This document shows, in pieces, positions 1 through 5,542 of a stretch of 11,056 bases of DNA. Source of the DNA: an uncultured Ruminococcus sp. GTDB taxonomy: Bacteria; Bacillota; Clostridia; Oscillospirales; CAG-272. Positions within the stretch are counted from its first letter, which is position 1, and each line of letters begins with the position of its first letter. The stretch covers positions 1 through 11,056 of the forward strand of contig URUL01000068.1 of NCBI GenBank assembly GCA_900551005.1, read 5' to 3'. The position numbers and the translations under genes are program-made. The notes under the pieces are model-generated. The model was not told the DNA's origin. It worked only from the letters and a program-made list of their open reading frames with translations, and did no database searches.

Positions 1-153
1 GTATGCGGAAGGAGTTCAAAAGAGGAATGCCTTCCTCTTTTTGTCCTTTTCGTACTTTTCGGACAAGCGAAAAGTACATAGTGCTTTTTTGTTACTTTTC
101 GGACAGGCGAAAAGTACCTTTACTTATTGTTACTTTTGGTCATTCAAAAGTAT
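1..153 (+). repeat. 3' part of dispersed structured repeat (copy L, truncated by window edge)
   Basis: Base 1 corresponds to position 4279 of the complete copy (copy A, 3970-4401), so only the 3' end is visible. It contains the terminator-like hairpin AAAAGAGGAA / TTCCTCTTTT (18-27 with 32-41, loop TGCC) and the hairpin GTACTTTTCG / CGAAAAGTAC (52-77). A second, slightly altered version of that hairpin follows at 91-117, and a terminal hairpin at 129-153 has arms close to the ends of copy A. The extra hairpin at 91-117 is absent from copy A. No plausible gene lies here; short open frames in this stretch are by-products of the repeat. Confidence 0.85.
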
Positions 154-196
154 GTTAAGACATAAGTAACTATTTTCATCTGTTTTTCAGCAGACG

Positions 197-229
197 AAAC
201 CTCCCGACGGCAACTCCGTCGGGAGGTTT
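197..229 (-). terminator. Rho-independent terminator of the Lrp-family gene
   Basis: A perfect 14-bp stem, AAACCTCCCGACGG paired with CCGTCGGGAGGTTT, encloses a 5-nt loop at 211-215. It begins about 20 bp beyond the stop codon of the minus-strand regulator. The T run is short on both strands (TTTT at 227-230 on plus, TTT on minus), so it may work in both directions and also stop transcription leaving the repeat on the plus strand. Confidence 0.75.
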
Positions 230-249
230 TACTGTACTATGTCAGATGG

Positions 250-720
250 TCATGTCCGATCTGAGAAACCTGTCGAGACCTCGGATTTCAGAGTGGACAT
301 AACAATCGCCGTCCTTGTATAGGAGACGCCTTTCACTTCCTTGAGATTATTCAGTATCTGCTCGAGTGATTTCGTGCTTTCCGTAACGACCTTAAGCAGA
401 ATATCGCTGTTGCCTGTGACGACGTGACATTCCAATATCTGCGGGCAGTTGCGTACAAATTCCTGCACGCCGCTTATCACTTCATTATATTTGTATTGTT
501 CGGTGCTCACTTCCACAAAGGCGAGAACATCGTTGCCGAGCTTTTCTTCATTGAGACAAACCGTATATTTCTTTATGATTCCCGCATTTTCAAGCTTTTT
601 AATGCGTTCTATAACAGCGGAAACAGACATATTCACGGCTTCACCGATAGCCGAAGCATTCATACGCGAATTATCCTGGAGACAACGGATTATTTTTTTG
701 TCAACACTGTCAAGCGCCAT
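250..720 (-). CDS. Lrp/AsnC family transcriptional regulator
   Basis: A 156-residue protein with the standard Lrp/AsnC plan and length. An N-terminal winged helix-turn-helix (about residues 4-52) opens with DSVDKKIIRCLQDNSR, with the recognition helix around residues 32-44. A C-terminal RAM domain (about 64-143) includes VTGNSDILLKV at 101-111, where the family's effector loop (G..D) binds amino acids or related ligands. Such proteins form dimers or octamers that bend DNA and sense amino-acid supply. The start at 720 is chosen because GGAGG sits 10 nt upstream (731-735). An in-frame ATG at 768 lies inside the promoter and cannot be used from it. The gene is divergent from galK and sits close to its own promoter, so autoregulation is likely by family habit. 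Its ligand and other targets cannot be read from sequence. Confidence 0.93.
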   Translation of the reverse strand: MALDSVDKKIIRCLQDNSRMNASAIGEAVNMSVSAVIERIKKLENAGIIKKYTVCLNEEKLGNDVLAFVEVSTEQYKYNEVISGVQEFVRNCPQILECHVVTGNSDILLKVVTESTKSLEQILNNLKEVKGVSYTRTAIVMSTLKSEVSTGFSDRT

Positions 721-758
721 GTGCGGTTGTCCTCCGATTTCATGAAAATGTTTTTTAT

Positions 759-787
759 ATTGTATCATACTGCCGCTTAATTGTCAA
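759..787 (-). promoter_or_regulatory. Promoter of the Lrp-family gene
   Basis: Read on the minus strand: -35 TTGACA (782-787), 17-bp spacer, -10 TACAAT (759-764). This is a near-consensus sigma-A promoter. Transcription should start near 752, which leaves a leader of about 30 nt carrying the GGAGG site and confirms the start codon at 720. The -35 box lies about 40 bp from the -35 box of the divergent galK promoter, so a protein bound between them could affect both. Confidence 0.85.
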
Positions 788-828
788 ATATTTTTCGCGA
801 GGATTTTGAAAAAATTTCGGGAAACACA

Positions 829-857
829 TTGTAAAAGGGAAAAAACTTTGTTATAAT
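829..857 (+). promoter_or_regulatory. Promoter of the galK operon
   Basis: -35 TTGTAA (829-834), 17-bp spacer, consensus -10 TATAAT (852-857). The predicted start is near 864, giving a leader of about 74 nt before the galK ATG at 938. This is the only good promoter seen ahead of the four-gene plus-strand run. Confidence 0.8.
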
Positions 858-865
858 AGGCAGAG

Positions 866-888
866 AAAGGCTTGCACCGCAAGCTTTT
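866..888 (+). promoter_or_regulatory. Stem-loop at the 5' end of the galK leader
   Basis: AAAGGCTTGC (866-875) pairs with GCAAGCTTTT (879-888) across a 3-nt loop, with one G-U pair. It starts within a few bases of the predicted transcription start. A hairpin at the extreme 5' end of an mRNA often protects it from decay. It could also act as a weak terminator, but the T run is only four bases and is itself in the stem, so I favour the stabilising role. The role is inference; the pairing is seen. Confidence 0.45.
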
Positions 889-937
889 GCCATATTTATG
901 ACACATCGAAGCAGTATTTTATTCGGAGGGTTTACAT

Positions 938-2173
938 ATGAATATCAGATCGCTTTGTGAAAGCAAGACATTTCTAAATTTGTACGGCAAAAATACAGAG
1001 TATGCAAAGAGCCGTTTTGAACGTGCACTTTCCTCTTTGGGACGAGCCGAGGCGGATTTCTTCTCTGTTCCGGGCAGAACGGAGATCATCGGCAACCATA
1101 CCGACCATAATCACGGCATGGTCATCGCGGCTTCTGTCGGACTCGATATCATAGCGGCGGTCTATCCCACCGAGGGCACCGTCATACGCATAGAAAGTGA
1201 AGGCTTCGGCAAAGACGAAATCGACATTTCCGACCTTTCGGTACATGAGGACGAAAAATTCACTTCTGCCGCTATCGTGCGCGGCGTGGCTGCCGCTGTC
1301 GTCGAAAACGGCGGCAAGGTGGGCGGATTTACGGCATATATGATTTCCGATGTTCCGGGCGGCTCGGGTCTCTCCAGCTCTGCCGCCTATGAAAATATGA
1401 TAGGTACGATATTCAATGCTTATTATAACGACAATAAATTCTCACATGTCGATATCGCGCGCATGTCTCAGCGTGCGGAAAACCGCCATTTCGGCAAGCC
1501 CTGCGGCCTTATGGATCAGATCGCCTGCGCTGTCGGAGGTCTTGTATATATTGATTTCAAAGACCCCGCCGCTCCCGTTGTGGAGAGAACAGATCTTCAT
1601 CTCGAGGGATATCGCCTTTGCATCATCAGAACAGGAGGATCGCATGCCGATCTCAATGACGATTATGCTTCCGTTCCTGCAGAAATGAAAGCGGTAGCCT
1701 CCCATTTCGGAAAAGAAGTGCTCCGCGACATTTCGGAAGCAGAGCTTGTTTCGGAGCTTCCCGCTTTGCGCGAGAAGCTTGGCGATCGTGCGATTCTTCG
1801 TGCGCTCCATTTCATGAGTGAGAATAAACGTGTTGCCAAGGCTATGACGGCTGCCGCTGCGGGAAATACAGAGGCATTTCTTTCTGAGGTGAATGCTTCG
1901 GGTACGTCGAGTGCCATGGCTTTGCAAAACTATTTTACCTGCAAAGCACCTGCCGAGCAGGGTATCACACTTGCCGTTACGCTCGCACGTGAGATCATGG
2001 GCGGAAAAGGCGCGGCAAGAGTACATGGCGGCGGATTTGCAGGAACGGCACAGGCTTTCGTTCCCGAGGCGATCTTCGAAGAATTTGTTTCCGTCATGGA
2101 ATCCGCCTTCGGGAAGGGCGCAGTCGTTGCGCTCGATATCCGCAACGAAAGCGCGCTTCGCATAACAAATTGA
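938..2173 (+). CDS. galK: Galactokinase (GHMP kinase family)
   Basis: Phosphorylates alpha-D-galactose to galactose-1-phosphate with ATP, the first committed step of the Leloir pathway, in the cytoplasm. The 411-residue length fits bacterial galactokinases. Motifs in order: the galactokinase signature at 45-60 (PGRTEIIGNHTDHNHG), the GHMP ATP-binding loop at 140-150 (PGGSGLSSSAA), CGLMDQIA at 189-196 with D193 as the likely catalytic base, and the third GHMP motif GGGFAGT at 364-370. The signature reads GNHTDH where classical enzymes have GEHTDY, so the usual sugar-binding Glu is Asn. GGAGGG (925-930) lies 7 nt before the ATG. It is the first gene of a run with a membrane protein, walJ and rlmH; galT and galE are not in the window. 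A related sugar or sugar-derivative kinase is possible, but galactokinase is the best call. Confidence 0.93.
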   Translation: MNIRSLCESKTFLNLYGKNTEYAKSRFERALSSLGRAEADFFSVPGRTEIIGNHTDHNHGMVIAASVGLDIIAAVYPTEGTVIRIESEGFGKDEIDISDLSVHEDEKFTSAAIVRGVAAAVVENGGKVGGFTAYMISDVPGGSGLSSSAAYENMIGTIFNAYYNDNKFSHVDIARMSQRAENRHFGKPCGLMDQIACAVGGLVYIDFKDPAAPVVERTDLHLEGYRLCIIRTGGSHADLNDDYASVPAEMKAVASHFGKEVLRDISEAELVSELPALREKLGDRAILRALHFMSENKRVAKAMTAAAAGNTEAFLSEVNASGTSSAMALQNYFTCKAPAEQGITLAVTLAREIMGGKGAARVHGGGFAGTAQAFVPEAIFEEFVSVMESAFGKGAVVALDIRNESALRITN

Positions 2174-2193
2174 AAAACCAAGGAGAGAAAAGA

Positions 2194-2601
2194 ATGCTTC
2201 CCCCGATCAAACGTCCGCCGGCACCGACCAAGGTGCAATGGCGGCTGATAATACGCCTTTGTCTGGCATTGCTTTGTGCCGGTGCTTTTATGGTGATCTA
2301 TTTCGGCATCGTCGCTTTGTCCGAGTATCTTCGCGTATATATACCGATACTGGAGATATACTGCCTTCTTGCCGCCGCTTGCGCCGTATCGATATGCGTG
2401 CTCTGCCGCGGGATCGGAAACGGCATTTTCGAGCATCCCGAGGATTATTTCGGCACGGATTGGACCGAGGAGAAGAAGCAGAAGTTTCTCGCAGGGCTTC
2501 CGCGTCGCAAGACCGCAAAAAAGATACTCTCCGTAATTCTTTTCTCGCTCTGTCTCTCTATAGCGGCAGACTTTGTGATGTTGTTTTTCTTTGATCGGTG
2601 A
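2194..2601 (+). CDS. Small three-helix membrane protein of unknown function
   Basis: I do not recognise a named family. The 135-residue product has a short Pro-rich basic N-terminus (MLPPIKRPPAPTK), then hydrophobic segments at about 18-42, 48-72 and 110-133. Between the second and third lies a charged loop (73-109, with HPEDYFGTDWTEEKKQKF) that should face the cytoplasm if the basic N-terminus is inside. The start at 2194 is preferred because AAGGAGAG (2180-2187) stands 6 nt before it. An in-frame ATG at 2170 overlaps the galK stop and would add eight residues. The stop is 3 nt from the walJ start, so the two are probably translationally coupled, and membership of the galK-walJ-rlmH transcript is likely. 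A genuine gene is supported by the ribosome site, spacing and membrane pattern. Confidence 0.8.
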   Translation: MLPPIKRPPAPTKVQWRLIIRLCLALLCAGAFMVIYFGIVALSEYLRVYIPILEIYCLLAAACAVSICVLCRGIGNGIFEHPEDYFGTDWTEEKKQKFLAGLPRRKTAKKILSVILFSLCLSIAADFVMLFFFDR

Positions 2602-2604
2602 ACT

Positions 2605-3387
2605 ATGAAAACTCAGATATATTCTCTTTTTTCGGGCTCAAGCGGCAATTGTACGCTTGTGCGCCACGGTAAGACCGAGCTTCTTATCGATGCGGGCGTC
2701 AGCGCGCGTGCGATCTGCGCGTCTCTTCGTGCAGTTGGCTCTGCCCCCGAAAATATAAGCGCGATTTTTATAACACATGAGCACATAGACCATGTTCGCG
2801 GGCTTGACGTTTTCTGCAAAAGCAGAAAAATTCCCGTTCATATCACGCTGCCGAGCGCGGAAAATATGCCTTACGTGCCGTGTGCCATGCTTTCGGATTG
2901 CTTCGTAAAGCACGATATATTGTTCTCCGAAAATATCGGAGATGATATCAATATATACTCTTTTGCAACGTCGCATGACAGTGCCTGTTCCGTCGGATAC
3001 CGATTGGATTTCGCCGATACGGGCGAATCCTTTTCCATAGCTACGGACACGGGGTACGTGACGGACGGTATGCGCAGAGCAATGGCGGGCACGGACTATT
3101 GTGTCCTCGAGGCAAATTATGACGAGGCGATGCTCATGTGCGGCTCATATCCCTATCCGCTGAAAAGACGCATCCTTTCCTCTGCGGGGCATCTCTCAAA
3201 CGATGACAGTGCCGCCTTTGCCGCCGAGTTGGAGGAATCGGGGACGAAGGGAATCATGCTGGCACATCTCAGCCGTGAAAATAATTATCCGCCGCTCGCC
3301 GAAAAAACGGTGGCATCCCAGCTGTGCGGGGAAGCACGATTGACTGTCTGTGCGCCGAGCGAGCCTGTCCTGCTTGCGGAATTTTAA
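2605..3387 (+). CDS. walJ: MBL-fold metallo-hydrolase, WalJ/YycJ-like nuclease
   Basis: A 260-residue metallo-beta-lactamase fold protein. It opens with the FSGSSGNC stretch (9-16) typical of the YycJ/WalJ group. The metal ligands are visible in order: THEHIDH (H58, H60, D62, H63), H124 in ATSHDS, D148 in IATDTG, H196 in AGHLSND and H221 in LAHLSREN. Bacillus YycJ proteins are reported as DNA exonucleases that may act in mismatch repair. In many Firmicutes the gene ends the walRKHIJ cluster close to htrA and rlmH. Here the kinase and regulator genes are absent and only the walJ-rlmH pair remains, 11 nt apart, which supports the call. There is no strong ribosome site; the ATG follows the previous stop by 3 nt, suggesting coupling. 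The exact substrate is not provable from sequence. Confidence 0.88.
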   Translation: MKTQIYSLFSGSSGNCTLVRHGKTELLIDAGVSARAICASLRAVGSAPENISAIFITHEHIDHVRGLDVFCKSRKIPVHITLPSAENMPYVPCAMLSDCFVKHDILFSENIGDDINIYSFATSHDSACSVGYRLDFADTGESFSIATDTGYVTDGMRRAMAGTDYCVLEANYDEAMLMCGSYPYPLKRRILSSAGHLSNDDSAAFAAELEESGTKGIMLAHLSRENNYPPLAEKTVASQLCGEARLTVCAPSEPVLLAEF

Positions 3388-3398
3388 GCGGAGGAAAT

Positions 3399-3878
3399 AT
3401 GAATATTACGATCATATATGTAGGCGGCGCCAAGGACGGATATATTTCCGAGGGGTGTGCCGAATTTGAAAAGCGAATAGGTGCTTATGCCAAGCTTTCG
3501 CAAATAGAACTGAAGGAATTCCGTGTCGGCGACGAGTCATCTGCCGCGGCGCGCAAGCTGGCAATGGAAAACGAAGCGAAGAGGATAGCTGAGGTCCTGC
3601 CGAAAAAGAGCCGAAAGATTGCTCTTTGCGTTGAAGGAAAACAGATGAGCTCTCCTGCCTTTGCCGAGAAGATAGAAAAGCTGAAGGACGAGGGATGCTC
3701 ACATATGGTTTTCATCATCGGCGGTCCCTATGGTTTGGATGAAAGCATAAAATCGCTTTGCGATATGCGGCTTTCTCTCTCAGAAATGACCTTCAATCAC
3801 AGAATGGCGCGTTTGCTTCTGCTCGAGCAGATATACCGCGCGCTGAATATATCCGCGGGAGGAAATTATCATAAATAA
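3399..3878 (+). CDS. rlmH: 23S rRNA (pseudouridine1915-N3)-methyltransferase RlmH
   Basis: A SPOUT-class methyltransferase that uses S-adenosylmethionine to methylate N3 of pseudouridine 1915 in helix 69 of 23S rRNA, on assembled ribosomes. The 159-residue length is the usual one for RlmH. Diagnostic stretches are FIIGGPYG (105-112) in the SAM-binding trefoil knot, LSLSEMTFNHRMARLLLLEQ (125-144), and the conserved C-terminal NYHK (156-159). The start at 3399 follows GGAGG (3390-3394). The open frame continues upstream to 3324, but that part overlaps walJ and has no ribosome site, so it is excluded. It is the last gene of the plus-strand run and is followed by a hairpin terminator. Confidence 0.97.
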   Translation: MNITIIYVGGAKDGYISEGCAEFEKRIGAYAKLSQIELKEFRVGDESSAAARKLAMENEAKRIAEVLPKKSRKIALCVEGKQMSSPAFAEKIEKLKDEGCSHMVFIIGGPYGLDESIKSLCDMRLSLSEMTFNHRMARLLLLEQIYRALNISAGGNYHK

Positions 3879-3883
3879 CGCAG

Positions 3884-3910
3884 CGGGCATGTGCGCACAG
3901 CACATGCCCG
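3884..3910 (+). terminator. Hairpin terminator after rlmH
   Basis: A 10-bp perfect stem, CGGGCATGTG (3884-3893) with CACATGCCCG (3901-3910), and a 7-nt loop, starting 6 bp past the rlmH stop. The following TCAATTTATAAAA is AT-rich but lacks a clean T run, so termination may be partial. It is the natural end of the galK-rlmH transcript. Confidence 0.7.
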
Positions 3911-3949
3911 TCAATTTATAAAAATAGTATATGGCTGTCATCTTGCATT

Positions 3950-4401
3950 AAAAGTACCTTGTGCTTCATGTACTTTTGTATGACCAAAAGTACCAAAAGT
4001 CATCCAAGACATTCCCTCTTAGATATCTCCCTGTCAGTTCCCGCTTTGCCAAAGCGCGCTCAGCGCCTTGGCTCTGTCAGCGCACAGACTTCATGCACGC
4101 CCGCCACACCTTTATATGCGGGCGTGGATTTTCGCATACGCGAATCTGCTCGATTCTTTCGTGTGATGTGTTCGCACGCGTGGTATAGAGAAAGCCATGG
4201 GGAGAGATAGACTTGAATTTTTTGCTTTGCCCGCCGCCCGCACCCACTTGCCACGCACGCTTCCTGCGACTCAGTCGCGTATGCGGAAGGAGTTCAAAAG
4301 AGGAAAGCCTTCCTCTTTTTGTCCTTTTCGTACTTTTCGGACAAGCGAAAAGTACATTTCATCTTATTGTACTTCATGTACTTTTTGTCATGCAAAAGTA
4401 C
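3950..4401 (+). repeat. Dispersed structured repeat, complete copy A
   Basis: Shares long near-identical stretches with 10434-10957 (copy B), and its ends match 1-153 and 10970-11056. Core limits are 3970-4401; 3950-3969 matches the linker seen between copies B and C. Hairpins in order: GTACTTTTG/CAAAAGTAC-type at 3970-3993; CACGCCCGC/GCGGGCGTG (4096-4104 with 4118-4126); CGTGTGA/TCGCACG (4160-4166 with 4172-4178); GCGAC/GTCGC (4266-4270 with 4274-4278); AAAAGAGGAA/TTCCTCTTTT (4296-4305 with 4310-4319); GTACTTTTCG/CGAAAAGTAC (4330-4355); and a final hairpin at 4378-4401. That last one is close to the reverse complement of the first. Short open frames in both strands are broken or shifted between copies, so I do not call genes here. 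It is most like a non-autonomous mobile element or a repeated structured RNA. Confidence 0.9.
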
Positions 4402-4458
4402 GATAAAGCAATGATTTTGTTTGTATTTTCATCTTTCTCCGAAATGTTCTTCTTCATA

Positions 4459-4487
4459 TTGACAAAATGTAAAAATTATGGTATTAT
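4459..4487 (+). promoter_or_regulatory. Strong promoter for a short leader or small RNA
   Basis: -35 TTGACA (4459-4464), 17-bp spacer, -10 TATTAT (4482-4487), with predicted start near 4494. A second candidate, an extended -10 of TG-A-TATAAT at 4511-4519, lies just downstream without a good -35 box. Either would transcribe into the terminator at 4581-4612. Confidence 0.75.
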
Positions 4488-4493
4488 ATACAC

Positions 4494-4612
4494 GAAAGTT
4501 TGAATAAATTTGATATAATAAAAATGCCCATTGTGCGTATAGTTAGTATCACACATAAACGACATTTGCTTTATTTTAAGCGCACAGCATCATGATCTTG
4601 CTGTGCGTTTTT
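4494..4612 (+). ncRNA. Putative small RNA or attenuator leader
   Basis: The stretch lies between a near-consensus promoter (4459-4487) and a classical intrinsic terminator (4581-4612), giving an RNA of about 119 nt with no convincing gene. The only start-to-stop frame (4524-4595, 23 codons) has no ribosome site and runs into the terminator stem. TGTGCG at 4532-4537 is complementary to CGCACA at 4581-4586, the left arm of the terminator, so an alternative fold that opens the terminator can be drawn. That would make this a leader controlling the lipoprotein gene that starts at 4701. It matches no riboswitch class I can recognise. Existence of the RNA is inferred from its signals. Confidence 0.5.
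4581..4612 (+). terminator. Intrinsic terminator upstream of the lipoprotein gene
   Basis: CGCACAGCA (4581-4589) pairs perfectly with TGCTGTGCG (4599-4607) over a 9-nt loop, followed directly by TTTTT (4608-4612). The T run is on the plus strand only, so it acts on plus-strand transcription from the promoter at 4459. Confidence 0.85.
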
Positions 4613-4700
4613 CTGCAATGAGGTGATGCCATTGTGGACTTTTGAATTTTAAAAATTATTTTCAAATCAAAATAAAAGCCATGACAAAGGAGGCTGAAAT

Positions 4701-5498
4701 ATGAAAAAAACACCGATTCTTATCCTGAGCATGATCCTGCTTCTCTGCATGTCAGTTTCGTGCGCGTCATCACCCGCCAACCCGACCGACAGCATCCCCT
4801 CTTCTGTTACAACATCGCAAGCGACAGGCAGCAACATAGAGACCACCTCCGCCTCGACATCAGCGACGACCTCATCTGCGACCGTCATCGAACCGCCGGT
4901 GGTCGCACCCGCCGATGAAAGATCAGAGACGCGCGTTTTCACCTCGGAAAGCCCCGATGGGATAAAGCTCGAGATCACGGTACACGGATATTCAAGCGAG
5001 AAACTCGGAAGAGATTTTTATATAAAAAGCAATGGGTTTTCCCGCGTCGATGTGAAGGTGACAAACACCTCCGATTCATCATTTTATCAGCACCTGCCGA
5101 CTTCATGCCGCGAGGGAATATACAAGCACAATCACGAAATAGAGTTTTCCTTCTCCGACGGAAACGGACACGGACTCCATTCCACAGACAGCTACGCCAA
5201 AGGGTGTCCTACCATGATAGACTGTTGGGAAATAAAATCAGGTGAGAGTTACACATGGGAGCTTTATATAGCCGCAGGAGAGACCACCGACTTAAAAGAC
5301 AAGATCGATCTGCCGGACAAAGATTATTCATGGATCGGCATAGCCCTCTATGACAGGAGCGTCTATACCGACGGAGCTTGTGATTTTTCGGGAGCATTTT
5401 CCTTCGCCTACGATCCCGTGCAGAAAGAAGCAAGCACGAAAAACGACAAATCAGTATCTGTGCCTGTCACTCTGACGGTAATTTATATAACAAAATAA
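4701..5498 (+). CDS. Secreted lipoprotein with Ser/Thr-rich linker, function unknown
   Basis: I do not recognise a named family. The 265-residue product starts with a lipoprotein-type signal: basic MKKT, hydrophobic core at about 5-18, then SVS followed by C21 as the probable lipidated Cys. The -3 Ser is not the usual Leu/Val, so the lipobox is imperfect. Residues 22-70 are a Ser/Thr/Ala/Pro-rich spacer of the kind that holds a domain off the membrane. The rest (about 77-265) has alternating hydrophobic strands (for example IKLEITVHGY, RVDVKVTNTS, SVSVPVTLTV) and looks like a beta-sandwich, with Cys at 136, 169, 175 and 227 that could form disulfides. AAAGGAGG (4686-4693) lies 7 nt before the ATG. 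It stands alone between the leader terminator and a convergent terminator. A surface binding or structural role is a guess. Confidence 0.85.
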   Translation: MKKTPILILSMILLLCMSVSCASSPANPTDSIPSSVTTSQATGSNIETTSASTSATTSSATVIEPPVVAPADERSETRVFTSESPDGIKLEITVHGYSSEKLGRDFYIKSNGFSRVDVKVTNTSDSSFYQHLPTSCREGIYKHNHEIEFSFSDGNGHGLHSTDSYAKGCPTMIDCWEIKSGESYTWELYIAAGETTDLKDKIDLPDKDYSWIGIALYDRSVYTDGACDFSGAFSFAYDPVQKEASTKNDKSVSVPVTLTVIYITK

Positions 5499-5504
5499 AA
5501 CACG

Positions 5505-5542
5505 GGCTGTCTCAAAAAGCGTTTTGAGACAGCCTGATTTTT
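5505..5542. terminator. Bidirectional terminator between convergent genes
   Basis: A 13-bp perfect stem, GGCTGTCTCAAAA (5505-5517) with TTTTGAGACAGCC (5522-5534), has a 4-nt loop and is followed on the plus strand by TGATTTTTT (5535-5543). It starts just after the lipoprotein stop and abuts the stop of the minus-strand AlkD gene. On the minus strand its T-rich side is the AAAACA stretch at 5497-5502, so it can serve both genes. Confidence 0.88.

Noticed and set aside
721..768. Longer N-terminus for the Lrp-family protein starting at 768
   Set aside because: The -10 box lies at 759-764, so an mRNA from that promoter does not contain this ATG; GGAGG precedes the ATG at 720.
4524..4595. 23-codon frame in the leader, and an 8-codon frame after the terminator near 4624
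   Set aside because: No ribosome site at proper distance; the first runs into the terminator stem. A type I toxin of the Fst kind was considered, but there is no hydrophobic peptide.
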